From positions 186,001 through 250,000 of the forward strand of contig NZ_PVBN01000001.1 in NCBI RefSeq assembly GCF_002968635.1: a stretch of DNA of 64,000 nucleotides. Reading direction: 5' to 3'. Both the position numbers and the translations under genes were made by a program. Positions 27,958 through 37,242 of the stretch are shown here, in pieces; position 1 is the first letter of the stretch, and every line of letters begins with the position of its first letter. The DNA comes from Neorhizobium alkalisoli. Its GTDB lineage: Bacteria; Pseudomonadota; Alphaproteobacteria; Rhizobiales; Rhizobiaceae. The notes beneath the pieces are model-generated. The model was not told the DNA's origin and searched no databases. It saw nothing but the letters and a program-made list of their open reading frames with translations.

Positions 27958-28659
27958 ATGAACGGATTCATCAAGGCAGCGGAACCGCGCCGGCTGTATC
28001 AGCAGATCGCCGATCAGATCCGGTCGCTCATTCAGGGCGGGCATTTTCCGATCGGCACGAGGCTGCCGGCGGAACGGGATCTCGCCCAGCAGCTCGGCGT
28101 GTCGAGGCCCTCTTTGCGTGAAGCCCTGATTGCACTTGAAATCGACGGAAGCGTCGAGATCCGCATGGGATCGGGCATTTATGTGACGGCCGAGCCGGAC
28201 CGCCGGCAATGGCAGGCCGGTTCCATGGGCGAAAGCCCGCTGGAACTGATGCAGGCTCGCGCCGCAGTCGAAGGGGCGGTCATAGTGTTGGCCGCGTCGA
28301 AGATTACCGCTGAAGGGCTGAAGTCGCTGCGCCAGACGCTGGGCCAGATGCAGGCTGAAATTGCCGAGGGTCGAAAGCCGCTCGACCTTGATCGCCTGTT
28401 CCATCTGACGATCGCCAATCAGTCGGGAAATACGGTGCTGGCGCACATTGTCGGCGATCTGTTCGACGAGAGGCACAGCCCGCTCTCGGCTCAAATTCGG
28501 GCGCGCTACGAAACGCCTGAAACCTGGAGTTCGGCGCTCGCCGAGCACGAGGCGATTTACGCCGCACTGGAAGCGCGCAATCCGCTGCTCGCCCAGGCCA
28601 TGATGCATGCGCATCTGGAAGAATCGAAGCAGCGGTGGATGAACAACGAGGCCCGCTGA
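27958..28659 (+). CDS. FadR-subfamily GntR transcriptional regulator, 233 aa
   Basis: The N-terminal winged helix (YQQIADQIRSLIQGGHF, GTRLPAERDLAQQLGVSR, PSLREALIAL) is followed by an all-helical FCD effector domain with metal-binding-type residues (DRLFHLTIAN, LAEHEAIYAAL, MMHAHLE). ATG 27958 (MNGFIKAAEPRR) after AAGGTAGTG is taken; in-frame upstream codons to 27811 are unconserved. Divergent from the sugar-uptake operon and 27 nt upstream of the UxaA-type gene. It probably represses both units and responds to a sugar acid. Confidence 0.9.
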   Translation: MNGFIKAAEPRRLYQQIADQIRSLIQGGHFPIGTRLPAERDLAQQLGVSRPSLREALIALEIDGSVEIRMGSGIYVTAEPDRRQWQAGSMGESPLELMQARAAVEGAVIVLAASKITAEGLKSLRQTLGQMQAEIAEGRKPLDLDRLFHLTIANQSGNTVLAHIVGDLFDERHSPLSAQIRARYETPETWSSALAEHEAIYAALEARNPLLAQAMMHAHLEESKQRWMNNEAR

Positions 28660-28686
28660 AGACTGGCGCCTTGGGAGGAGCAAGAC

Positions 28687-30219
28687 ATGAACGAGGCGGT
28701 TTCGCCAATCATCATCCTGAACCCGATCGACGATGTGGGCGTGGCGCGCAAGCCGATGCAGGCTGGCGGGTCCACCGGCTATCGTGACCTGGTGGCGCGC
28801 GAACTGATCGGGCGCGGTCACAAGGTGGCGATCAAGCCCATCCCGGCCGGCCACGAGGTCAAGAAATACGGCCAGGTGATCGGGATCGCCACGCAGGATA
28901 TTCAAGCCGGCAGCCATGTGCATCTGCACAACCTCGCCATGCTGCCATCGGAGCACGAGCATCAGTTCAGCGTCGATATCGAGGAAAAGGGGATGCTGCC
29001 GGAAGCCGAGCGGCGCACGTTCCTCGGTTATGATCGCGGTCTGGGCGGGGCAGGGACACGCAATTTTATCGGCATCATCTCCTCGGTGAACTGTTCCGCC
29101 ACGGTGTCGCGCTACATCGCCGACTACTTCAACCGCATGGGCGGGCTGGAAGGCTTTCCGAATGTCGATGGCGTGGTGGCGCTGACGCATGGCGGCGGTT
29201 GTGCCCTAAATACCAAGTCGGAGGGCTATCGGCTGCTCATCCGCACCATTCAGGGCTATGCGAAGCATCCGAATTTTGGCGGCATCCTGATGATCGGTCT
29301 CGGCTGCGAGACGAACCAGATCGCGCCGATCCTCGAACACTACCGCATGGAAGAGGGTGACCGCCTTCGCACCATGACGATCCAGCAGCATGGCGGTACA
29401 AAGAAGACCATCGACGCAGCGATCGCCATCATCAAGGAAATGCTGCCGGGCGTGAATGCCGCAAAGCGTACGCCGCAGCCATTGTCGAAGCTGAAGCTGG
29501 CGCTCGAATGTGGCGGCTCGGATGGCTATTCCGGCATTTCCGCCAACCCGGCTCTGGGTTATGCTTCCGATCTCATCGTCCGCAACGGCGGCACGACGGT
29601 GCTTTCCGAAACGCCGGAAATCTACGGCGCCGAACATTTGCTGACCCGTCGTGCGGTGACGCCGGACGTTGCCCAGAAGCTGCTGCAGCGGATCGACTGG
29701 TGGCGAGACTATACGGCCCGCAACGGCGACGAGCTCAACAACAACCCCTCCCACGGCAACAAGCTCGGTGGCCTGACCACGATCCTGGAAAAATCTCTCG
29801 GTGCCGTCGCCAAGGGCGGTTCGATGCCGTTGAAGGCGGTTTACGAGTTTGCAGAAACCGTAACAGACCAGGGCTTCGTCTTCATGGATACGCCCGGTTA
29901 CGACCCCGTGGCGGTAACCGGACAGGTGGCAGGCGGCTGCAATGTCATCTGTTTCACCACCGGTCGCGGCTCGGTTTCGGGCTTCAAGCCGGCGCCCTGC
30001 ATCAAGATCGCCACAAACTCCGAAATGTACGAGCACATGAAGGAGGACATGGACTTGAACTGTGGCGGCATCGTCACCGGAGAGGAGACGATCGAGGAGG
30101 CGGGGAGGCGGATTTTCGAGGATGTGATCGCGGTCGCGTCAGGAAAAAAGACACTCAGCGAAATCTACGACTACGGCGACAACGAATTCGTTCCGTGGCA
30201 GGTCGGGGCGGTGACCTGA
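28687..30219 (+). CDS. UxaA family hydrolase (altronate dehydratase-like), 510 aa
   Basis: Fe-dependent sugar-acid dehydratase family. An N-terminal SAF-like domain (residues about 1-100, VARKPMQAGGSTGYRDLV, HLHNLAM) is followed by the large UxaA domain (GYDRGLGGAGTRNFIGI, VALTHGGGCALNTKSEG, GLGCETNQIAPIL, LECGGSDGYSGISANPALG) with conserved cysteines. Full length for UxaA. It is encoded with the GntR regulator, opposite the fucose operon. D-altronate is the textbook substrate; L-fuconate or a related deoxy-acid is plausible from context. Confidence 0.85.
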   Translation: MNEAVSPIIILNPIDDVGVARKPMQAGGSTGYRDLVARELIGRGHKVAIKPIPAGHEVKKYGQVIGIATQDIQAGSHVHLHNLAMLPSEHEHQFSVDIEEKGMLPEAERRTFLGYDRGLGGAGTRNFIGIISSVNCSATVSRYIADYFNRMGGLEGFPNVDGVVALTHGGGCALNTKSEGYRLLIRTIQGYAKHPNFGGILMIGLGCETNQIAPILEHYRMEEGDRLRTMTIQQHGGTKKTIDAAIAIIKEMLPGVNAAKRTPQPLSKLKLALECGGSDGYSGISANPALGYASDLIVRNGGTTVLSETPEIYGAEHLLTRRAVTPDVAQKLLQRIDWWRDYTARNGDELNNNPSHGNKLGGLTTILEKSLGAVAKGGSMPLKAVYEFAETVTDQGFVFMDTPGYDPVAVTGQVAGGCNVICFTTGRGSVSGFKPAPCIKIATNSEMYEHMKEDMDLNCGGIVTGEETIEEAGRRIFEDVIAVASGKKTLSEIYDYGDNEFVPWQVGAVT

Positions 30220-30240
30220 GCCACCACCCCGTCGGTTCTG

Positions 30241-31476
30241 CTATCGAAGTACCATCTGCTGAGGCCGAGCTGGTTGCGACTGCTGGGCCTTGACCGGTTG
30301 CGGAGCCGGCGTTGCGCCAAACAGCTTGTCGCGTTCGCGCCAGAGGGCGGGGACCGACAGGAGGCCGATCGACACGAGAGCAATTGCCGTTTTGGTGATC
30401 TCGTTGAGTTCGGGCGAACGTCCGTCGAAATAGTAGACGAAGTAGACGATCGCGACGTGCCACACGTAGACATAGAGCGAGTGGCGGCCGAGCAGCTGCA
30501 GATACTTCAGCGAGAAGACCCAGGTGATCGCGGCGGCGATGCGGCGTACCCATGCGGCCTTGTGCTTCGGACCGGCAACGATCAGCCAGGTGACCAGCAT
30601 TGCCATGGCAGCGAAGTTCAAGAGATAGACCGGGCCGAAGTCGGCGCGGATTTCCATCGAGGCGAACTTGCCGATCATATGCGGTGGCATCAGCTCATGC
30701 GCAGTGATGAGGCGAAGCGGCAGGAAGAAAAGCACCATCAGCAGGGCAGCCTTCGGAATGAAGGTGTTTTCCGGCGAAAGGATCTTCTTCCAGTCGATCT
30801 TGCCGGCCGATGTCAGTGCACCCAATACCAGAGCAGAATAGAAGACGATCTGCCAGCCGAGCAGGTTGAACGAGGCCCGGATACCCTGGTCGTCCGCGCC
30901 CATGATCGTTTCATGGATTGGGGTGGTGACGAGCTGCTGCAGGCCGAGCTGGGCCGCCATCCAGAGCATCACCGAGCCGGCAATGACATAGTGCCACTTG
31001 TCCTCGAGCACGAGCTTAACCAGCATCGGCGCAAACAGCATGTAGACGATGTATTGCGGCAGAATGTCCATGAAGGTCGGCTGATAGAAGAAAGTCGCGA
31101 TCGCGGCGAGACGCAGCGGATCGTCGAAATTCGTGTAGCCGAGCCAGTTGAACCAGATGGTATAGGCGCCGGGCAGCAGCATCTGCGCCGCCAGCACAAC
31201 CAGCACGATGCCCATGGCGTAGCGATAGAGCTCGAAGGCGCGGTTGTAGATGGCGGCACGGCCAGCCGCATAACCGCTCTTCATCATCTTCTTGGCATAG
31301 ACCATGCCGATCAGCAGGCCGGACAGGAACACGAACCCCTGGGCATCTTCCACGAAGGCAAGCTGGTTGTGGTTGATCTTCACCAGGAAGTAGCCGCCGG
31401 CGAAGATGAGATGGTTCAGAACCATGAAAACGAGGAAATATCCTCGCATACCATCAATAATATCAAAGCGTTTCAT
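30241..31476 (-). CDS. OpgC-domain membrane protein, 411 aa
   Basis: Polytopic inner-membrane protein with about ten helices. The N-terminus MKRFDIIDGMRGYFLVFMV is typical of OpgC and related acyltransferase-like proteins, with GFVFLSGLLIGMVYAKK after the first helices. OpgC proteins succinylate periplasmic glucans; in rhizobia these are cyclic beta-glucans. The C-terminal ~35 residues are Gln/Pro-rich (KAQQSQPARPQQM). It is convergent with the UxaA gene, 21 nt apart. The acceptor is not inferable from sequence. Confidence 0.85.
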   Translation of the reverse strand: MKRFDIIDGMRGYFLVFMVLNHLIFAGGYFLVKINHNQLAFVEDAQGFVFLSGLLIGMVYAKKMMKSGYAAGRAAIYNRAFELYRYAMGIVLVVLAAQMLLPGAYTIWFNWLGYTNFDDPLRLAAIATFFYQPTFMDILPQYIVYMLFAPMLVKLVLEDKWHYVIAGSVMLWMAAQLGLQQLVTTPIHETIMGADDQGIRASFNLLGWQIVFYSALVLGALTSAGKIDWKKILSPENTFIPKAALLMVLFFLPLRLITAHELMPPHMIGKFASMEIRADFGPVYLLNFAAMAMLVTWLIVAGPKHKAAWVRRIAAAITWVFSLKYLQLLGRHSLYVYVWHVAIVYFVYYFDGRSPELNEITKTAIALVSIGLLSVPALWRERDKLFGATPAPQPVKAQQSQPARPQQMVLR

Positions 31477-31673
31477 CGGTCGCGGTCTCCGTCTCTGCCG
31501 GTCCCGATGGCTTGCGCCGGTGGGTCCGTAAGGCCTCTGCGGGCCAGGATGTCACGCGCCTAAACGCCGCAAAAAGCCGGACAGTTCCAGGCAAATCGAC
31601 ACGCTTAGACTCGATATATCGTAAACAGTGCGTGATGACCCCGCGATGAACGGCAGGTTGGGTTTTATTAAGG

Positions 31674-34600
31674 CTATTCGGCGGCGACGCGCTTGATGCT
31701 TGCAACCTGCGTGAGGTAGGCGCGCATGGCCGCGGGCCGGACGGGTTTGTGTTGTACCCCGATCTCGTGCCGCTCCGCTTCCGCACGGACTTCCGGCGTG
31801 CGGTCCGCCGTGATCACAAGAGCCGGGATCTCCGCCTTGTATTCCGCCCGCAGTTTGCGGATCGCATCGATGCCGTTTCCATCATCGAGATGGTAATCGG
31901 CGATGATGATCTCCGGCGGAGGCTCGCGGCGGGCAATGATGTCGTCGAGCGCCGCAATCGAATCCGCCTGGCCGACCGTGCAGCCCCAGCCGCTGATCAG
32001 CAGAGCCATGCCCTCGAGGATCCTCGGCTCGTTGTCGATGCAAAGAACGCGAAGCCCGTTGAGCGGCTGCGAACGGTGACGCCGCTCCGGCTGATCGCCG
32101 GCTCGCGACGCTTGCGGCACGGAAAGATCGATCGGCATTTCCACCCGGAAGCGTGTCCCGCGCCCCGGCGTCGACGAGAGCTGGACCGGATGGCTGAGGA
32201 CACGGGAAATGCGGTCGACGATCGAGAGACCAAGGCCGAGGCCGGTCGCGGTTCGGGCACCCTCGTCGAGGCGGGCGAATTCCTTGAAGACGGTGCGGAA
32301 CTTCGATGAGGGAATGCCGATACCGGAATCGAAGACCTCTATGACCACCTGATCGCCCCGGCGGCGGGCGCCAACCAGGACCTTGCCGTCGATCGTATAC
32401 TTGATCGCATTGGAGACGAGGTTCTGCACCAGACGGCGCAGCAGATTGGCATCGGACCGAACGCGGAGCGATGTGGGCATAACCACGAATTTCAGCTGCT
32501 TCTCGCGCGCCATGGGCGCATAGTCGGTCTCGATCCGTTTCAAGAGATCATCGAGCGGGACCGATGTGAAGCGCGGCTTCATCGCCCCGGTATCCAGTCG
32601 CGAGATATCGAGAACCGCACCGAGAATGGTCTCGACGGATTCAAGCGCCGAGTCGATATTGCGTACCAGCGTACTGTCGGCGTCGGCGCCGCCGAGCCGC
32701 TCTACGAGAGCCGAAGAGTAAAGGCGGGCGGCATTGAGCGGCTGAAGAATATCGTGGCCCGCGGCGGCGAAGAAACGGGTCTTGCCGATATTGGCCTCGT
32801 CGGCGGAGGCGCGTGCCTCGGCGAGTTCGTGATTGACGCGGGTGAGTTCGGCGGTGCGTTCCCCGACGCGCTGCTCCAGGGTCTCATTCGCCTGTTTGAG
32901 TGCCTTGTCGGCGGCGACGCGTTCGGAAATATCCGTGAAGGTCGCGACTATTCCCTTGTCCGGCATGGCGTTGGAGCGAACTTCGATGATCCGCTCGCCG
33001 CCGTAGAGCACCAGGGAAAACGGCGCGTCGAGCGTATGGAACTGGCGGATCACTTCCGCCTTATCAGCGGCAGCGATGTCGCCCCGCTCCGAAAGAAGAG
33101 CGACGATATCTGCAAGCGGATAACCGACCTGACCAACCTGTTCGGGTAGGTCGAGGAGATTGCGGAACCGGCGGTTCCAGATGGTGAGCCTCTCGGAATT
33201 GTCGAAGACGGCAATGCCCTGATCCATCTGCGACAGTGCCGTCTGCAGCATGTCCTGATTGTACTGTAGCGCTTCGCTGGCCTGATCGAGCAGCCAGGCC
33301 GTATCGGCATTGGTGTCTTCCGCCTTCTGCAGGATGAGCGACAGGACGAGCCGCGCGGAGGACGAGCCGATCGCACTGCCGAGCAATTGCTCGGAGAAAT
33401 GGATCATAGCCATGTCGGCAGGCTGTTCGTCGCCGAAGGTCCGGCCGGCGGTCCTTTCATAATTCGAGAAGGAGCGGTGCATGCGCTCCTCGCCGAGATA
33501 GCGGGCGATGGCGGCCTTGAGGTCCCCGACGCTGACGCGGGTTTTCCATCCGCGCGTGGCGAACTGCGAGCGCAGATGCCTTTTGACGAAGATGCCCGCC
33601 TGGATCCGCTCGACCGGCCGCGGGTTGCGGGACAAGGAGCCGAGGAGGAAGGCGAGCGTGTTGAGCGACAGGCTGAAGATGGTCGCATTGACGAGCGGAT
33701 CGGTTTCCGGGCCTGAAAATATCGTCGTGCCTGGAAAGATGAAATTGAGGATCGCTGCGGCTACGTAGGAATTGTCCGGGCCGCCAAGGCTCGGGACAAA
33801 AAGCAGATAGGCCCAGGCGAGGAAGCCGAAGGACATGCCGAGGATCGCGCCGCGGGCATTGGCGCGCCGCCAGACGAGGCCGCCGAATAGGGCAGGCGCC
33901 ACTTGAGCGATTGCCGCGAAGGCAAGCAGGCCGATAGAGGCAAGACCGGACTGGCTGTCGGCCATGCGGTAATAACCATATCCGAGGAGCAGCACCACGA
34001 AGATTGCCAGCCGCCGGATATTGAGGAGCGTTCTCGTGAAATCCATCCGCTGGCCGGAGCGGGCGGCCATCAGGCGCTGCCGGAGAAAGATCGGAATGAT
34101 GATGTCGTTCGATACCATGATCGACAGGGCGACGGATTCGACGATCACCATCGCAGTCGCGGCGGAAAACCCGCCGATGAAGGCGATCAACGAAACGACC
34201 TGCAGTTCGCCGGTGAGCGGTAGCGTAAGGACATAGAGATCGGGGTCGCCGATACCGCCGAAGGTCACGAGGCCTGCCATCGCGGCCGGCAATACGAAGA
34301 GATTGATGGCGATCAGGTAGAGCGGCAGCAGCGTGCCGGCGACCTTGCGTTCGCGCGTGGTGCGGTTCTCGACCACCGTCACGTGGAATTGCCGCGGCAG
34401 CAGGATGATTGCAAAGGCGGATAGCCCGACCAGAACCAGCCAGCGGCTGAGCGGCGTCTCGTAGGCTAGAGCCGACTGGACCAGCAGGTTGTCGGAAGCC
34501 TTGGCAAGCAGGTCGGCGGGGCCATCGAACAGCACGAACAGAACGGAAAAACCGACCGTGACGAAGGCCGCCAACTTCACCACGGATTCCATAGCGACCG

Positions 34601-35189
34601 CCAGGATCAGCCCATCCTGATGCTCCGTCGCATCGGTATGCCGGGTGCCGAACATCACCGCAAAGCAGGCCATCAACAGCGTCACGATCAGTGCGAGGTC
34701 GATGAAATAGAGGTTGCCGCTGCCGATGCCGTAGTCGGACGGATTGACCACCGCGGCAACCGAACTCGACACCGCCTTGAGCTGCAGTGCAATATAGGGA
34801 ACGGCACCGATAAGCGCGATGAATGCGACGATCATCGCCACGGTGGAGTTCTTCCCGTAGCGGGCGGCAATGAAATCCGCGACCGAAGTCAGCTTCTCCG
34901 CCTTGGCGAGATCGATGATCCGTCTGAGCAGAGGCATGCCGAGGGTAAAGGCCAGGATCGGGCCGATATAGATCCCGGTGAACTCCAGTCCTCTCTGGGA
35001 GGCCAGCCCGACGCCGCCGAAATAGGTCCAGGACGTGCAATAGATGGCAAGGCTGAGCGCATAGACGACCGGTCGGCCGTTCTTGGGCACGCCGAAGACA
35101 CGGCTTCGCCGGTCGCCGTAGCTCGCCACCGCAAACAGCAGCAGCACATAGGCGAAAGCCGCAGCCAATATGATCCAGCCTGGAAGCAT
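31674..35189 (-). CDS. Hybrid sensor histidine kinase with N-terminal sodium/solute symporter domain, 1171 aa
   Basis: Residues about 1-480 are an SSS (SLC5)-like transporter with 12-13 helices (CTSWTYFGGVGLASQRG near the start). A PAS domain lies around 645-760, then a coiled coil (TLEQRVGERTAELTRVNHEL). HisKA has His near 811 in AAGHDILQPLNAARL. HATPase has NLVSNAIKYT, DSGIGIPSSK and TGLGLGLSIVDR. The C-terminal receiver has Asp near 1098 in IIIADYHLDDGNG and Lys in QHKPVRP. ATG 35189 follows GGGGAGGAACG; a TTG at 35204 would include that ribosome site and is rejected. The order resembles CbrA-type kinases. No separate output regulator lies next to it. Confidence 0.9.
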   Translation of the reverse strand: MLPGWIILAAAFAYVLLLFAVASYGDRRSRVFGVPKNGRPVVYALSLAIYCTSWTYFGGVGLASQRGLEFTGIYIGPILAFTLGMPLLRRIIDLAKAEKLTSVADFIAARYGKNSTVAMIVAFIALIGAVPYIALQLKAVSSSVAAVVNPSDYGIGSGNLYFIDLALIVTLLMACFAVMFGTRHTDATEHQDGLILAVAMESVVKLAAFVTVGFSVLFVLFDGPADLLAKASDNLLVQSALAYETPLSRWLVLVGLSAFAIILLPRQFHVTVVENRTTRERKVAGTLLPLYLIAINLFVLPAAMAGLVTFGGIGDPDLYVLTLPLTGELQVVSLIAFIGGFSAATAMVIVESVALSIMVSNDIIIPIFLRQRLMAARSGQRMDFTRTLLNIRRLAIFVVLLLGYGYYRMADSQSGLASIGLLAFAAIAQVAPALFGGLVWRRANARGAILGMSFGFLAWAYLLFVPSLGGPDNSYVAAAILNFIFPGTTIFSGPETDPLVNATIFSLSLNTLAFLLGSLSRNPRPVERIQAGIFVKRHLRSQFATRGWKTRVSVGDLKAAIARYLGEERMHRSFSNYERTAGRTFGDEQPADMAMIHFSEQLLGSAIGSSSARLVLSLILQKAEDTNADTAWLLDQASEALQYNQDMLQTALSQMDQGIAVFDNSERLTIWNRRFRNLLDLPEQVGQVGYPLADIVALLSERGDIAAADKAEVIRQFHTLDAPFSLVLYGGERIIEVRSNAMPDKGIVATFTDISERVAADKALKQANETLEQRVGERTAELTRVNHELAEARASADEANIGKTRFFAAAGHDILQPLNAARLYSSALVERLGGADADSTLVRNIDSALESVETILGAVLDISRLDTGAMKPRFTSVPLDDLLKRIETDYAPMAREKQLKFVVMPTSLRVRSDANLLRRLVQNLVSNAIKYTIDGKVLVGARRRGDQVVIEVFDSGIGIPSSKFRTVFKEFARLDEGARTATGLGLGLSIVDRISRVLSHPVQLSSTPGRGTRFRVEMPIDLSVPQASRAGDQPERRHRSQPLNGLRVLCIDNEPRILEGMALLISGWGCTVGQADSIAALDDIIARREPPPEIIIADYHLDDGNGIDAIRKLRAEYKAEIPALVITADRTPEVRAEAERHEIGVQHKPVRPAAMRAYLTQVASIKRVAAE

Positions 35190-35377
35190 CGTTCCTCCCC
35201 GCAAGGAATTGCGGCAGCTTGAACATTAGGGGAAAAGCATGCGGTTGGAAATCGCGCCGCTCTCGGCAAAAAGTTCAATAGGCGGCCCGGTTCGGGCGTC
35301 TGGAAATTTCCGTCTTTTCCGACCGCCGGAACGCGCTATCTTCGGTGGCAGCGAAACCTGACAAGCCGGGGGTACAT

Positions 35378-35803
35378 ATGTCAATGATCAGTGAATTCCG
35401 CTCTTTCGTCGCCAAGGGCAATGTGATCGATCTCGCGGTCGGTATCATCATCGGCGGCGCCTTCACCGGAATCGTCAATTCCCTTGTGAACGACATCGTC
35501 ATGCCGATCGTTGGTGCCATCACCGGCGGCGGGTTTGACTTCTCAAATTACTTCCTGCCTCTCTCGAGCAGCGTGACCGCGCCGACACTTGCGCAGGCTC
35601 GCGAACAGGGCGCCGTTTTTGCCTATGGCAGCTTCCTTACAGTATTCATCAATTTCCTCATTCTCGCCTGGGTCATTTTCCTGATGGTCAAGGCGGTGAA
35701 CAGGATGCGCATGATGGAGGAGAAGAAACCGGCGGAGGCCGCTCCGCCGCCGGCCGATGTCCAGCTTCTGACCGAGATCAGAGACATCCTTCAATCGAAG
35801 TGA
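35378..35803 (+). CDS. mscL: Large-conductance mechanosensitive channel MscL, 141 aa
   Basis: Emergency osmotic-release channel of the inner membrane. The N-terminus [21 protein letters not shown], the pore helix [21 protein letters not shown] and the second helix [21 protein letters not shown] are diagnostic. ATG 35378 is used because [10 protein letters not shown] is the conserved start; in-frame codons back to 35345 are not part of the family. With the MscS homologue at 13811 the window carries both main channel types. Confidence 0.95.
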   Translation: MSMISEFRSFVAKGNVIDLAVGIIIGGAFTGIVNSLVNDIVMPIVGAITGGGFDFSNYFLPLSSSVTAPTLAQAREQGAVFAYGSFLTVFINFLILAWVIFLMVKAVNRMRMMEEKKPAEAAPPPADVQLLTEIRDILQSK

Positions 35804-35916
35804 TCCTTGATCACCTCTGGCTAAATCATCAGCGGAATCGATCGCCGGCTCACGGATTATCATGAGATTTTCGGGCTTTCCTGAGTTACATAGGGAAAAA
35901 CACGCAGGAAGATTTC

Positions 35917-37086
35917 ATGTCGATAGTAGCCAGCCTCAGCCCCCGCGCCGTCTCCGCGCCTGAAAGCGGAATCGTCGAGATCATCAACCATGCCCGTGGC
36001 CGGGAGGGTCTGATTCCGCTTTGGGCGGGGGAAGGGGATCTGCCGAGCCCGGACTTCATCAACCGGGCGGCAACCGATGCGCTGCTGGCCGGCGAGACAT
36101 TCTACACCTGGCAGAGAGGTATTCCGGAACTTCGCCAGGCACTGTCCGACTATTATGCCAGGCATTTCGCCGTCAGCCTGACAGCCGAACATTTTTATGT
36201 GACCGGTTCGGGCATGCACGCGATCATGCTGGCGGTCCAAGCCATCACCTCGCCGGGCGACGAGATGATCTATCTGTCGCCGACCTGGCCGAACATCATC
36301 TCGGCAATCGACATTTCCGGTGCCCGTTCGGTTGGGCTTCCGCTCGATTTCATCGGCGGCCGCTGGTCACTCGATCTCGCCAAGCTGGAAGCGAGGATCA
36401 CATCGAAGACAAAGGGCCTCTTCATCAACACGCCTTCGAACCCGACAGGATGGACGGCCACCCCCGATGATTTGAAGAATATCCTGGCGCTCGCGCGCAA
36501 GCACGGTCTTTGGATCGTCGCCGACGAAATCTACGCTCGTTATTATTACGGCGGCGCGGCGCGGGCTCCTTCCTTCCTCGACATCATGGAGGAAGGTGAC
36601 CGGATCATCTTTGCAAATTCCTTCTCCAAAAACTGGTCGATGACGGGCTGGCGCGTCGGGTGGCTGGTGGCTCCGCCTGAAATGGGCCAGGTAATCGAAA
36701 ACCTGGTGCAGTACTCGAATTCCGGCGTGGCGCAGTTCATGCAACGCGGAGCGGTCGTGGCTCTCAACGAGGGTGATGACTTCGTCCAGGAGAACATCGG
36801 CCGAGCGACAAAGGCTCGTGACATTCTCTGCGATGCTTTGATCGCTACCAATCGGGTTGAGACCTTGAAGCCGGAGGGCGCCTTGTACGCTTTCATGAAG
36901 GTGGACGGGATTACCGACAGCCGCAGGGCCGCGCTCGATATCGTCGACAAGATCGGTGTAGCGCTCGCACCGGGCTCTGCATTCGGCGAGGGAGGAGAGC
37001 TTTTCCTGCGCGCCTGCTTCCTGCGCAACTCGCAACAGGTCTCCGAGGCTGCCGGACGCCTTGCGGAATATATCATCCGGCTCTGA
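35917..37086 (+). CDS. Class I/II pyridoxal phosphate-dependent aminotransferase, 389 aa
   Basis: Fold-type I aminotransferase. Visible motifs: YTWQRGIPELRQALSDYY, GLFINTPSNPTGWTAT (Asn binding PLP), Asp/Tyr in IVADEIYARYYYG, Schiff-base Lys near 239 in NSFSKNWSMTGWRVGW, and the carboxylate-binding Arg in LRACFLRNS. Aspartate-type or aromatic substrates are both possible. Stands alone between mscL and galE. Confidence 0.9.
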   Translation: MSIVASLSPRAVSAPESGIVEIINHARGREGLIPLWAGEGDLPSPDFINRAATDALLAGETFYTWQRGIPELRQALSDYYARHFAVSLTAEHFYVTGSGMHAIMLAVQAITSPGDEMIYLSPTWPNIISAIDISGARSVGLPLDFIGGRWSLDLAKLEARITSKTKGLFINTPSNPTGWTATPDDLKNILALARKHGLWIVADEIYARYYYGGAARAPSFLDIMEEGDRIIFANSFSKNWSMTGWRVGWLVAPPEMGQVIENLVQYSNSGVAQFMQRGAVVALNEGDDFVQENIGRATKARDILCDALIATNRVETLKPEGALYAFMKVDGITDSRRAALDIVDKIGVALAPGSAFGEGGELFLRACFLRNSQQVSEAAGRLAEYIIRL

Positions 37087-37242
37087 GCCGATTTGAGAGG
37101 AACCGATAAAATTTGAATGATCTGCTCAAGCGTAGGTTTGCCCTGACGCGAGATAAACCCGTCGCAAGTCGCGTCGGGTAAGTATTGCTGAAGCCCGGCC
37201 GTGGTTCTCTCCTGCCAAAGACAAGAGGCAGGGAAGAATAGC

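Noticed and set aside
27874-29190. 438-codon minus-strand frame
   Set aside because: Antisense to the GntR regulator and the UxaA-type gene, both of which have clear domains.
33457-35226. 589-codon alternate minus frame inside the hybrid kinase gene
   Set aside because: Arg/His-rich frame-shifted reading of the symporter-kinase gene, without hydrophobic helices.
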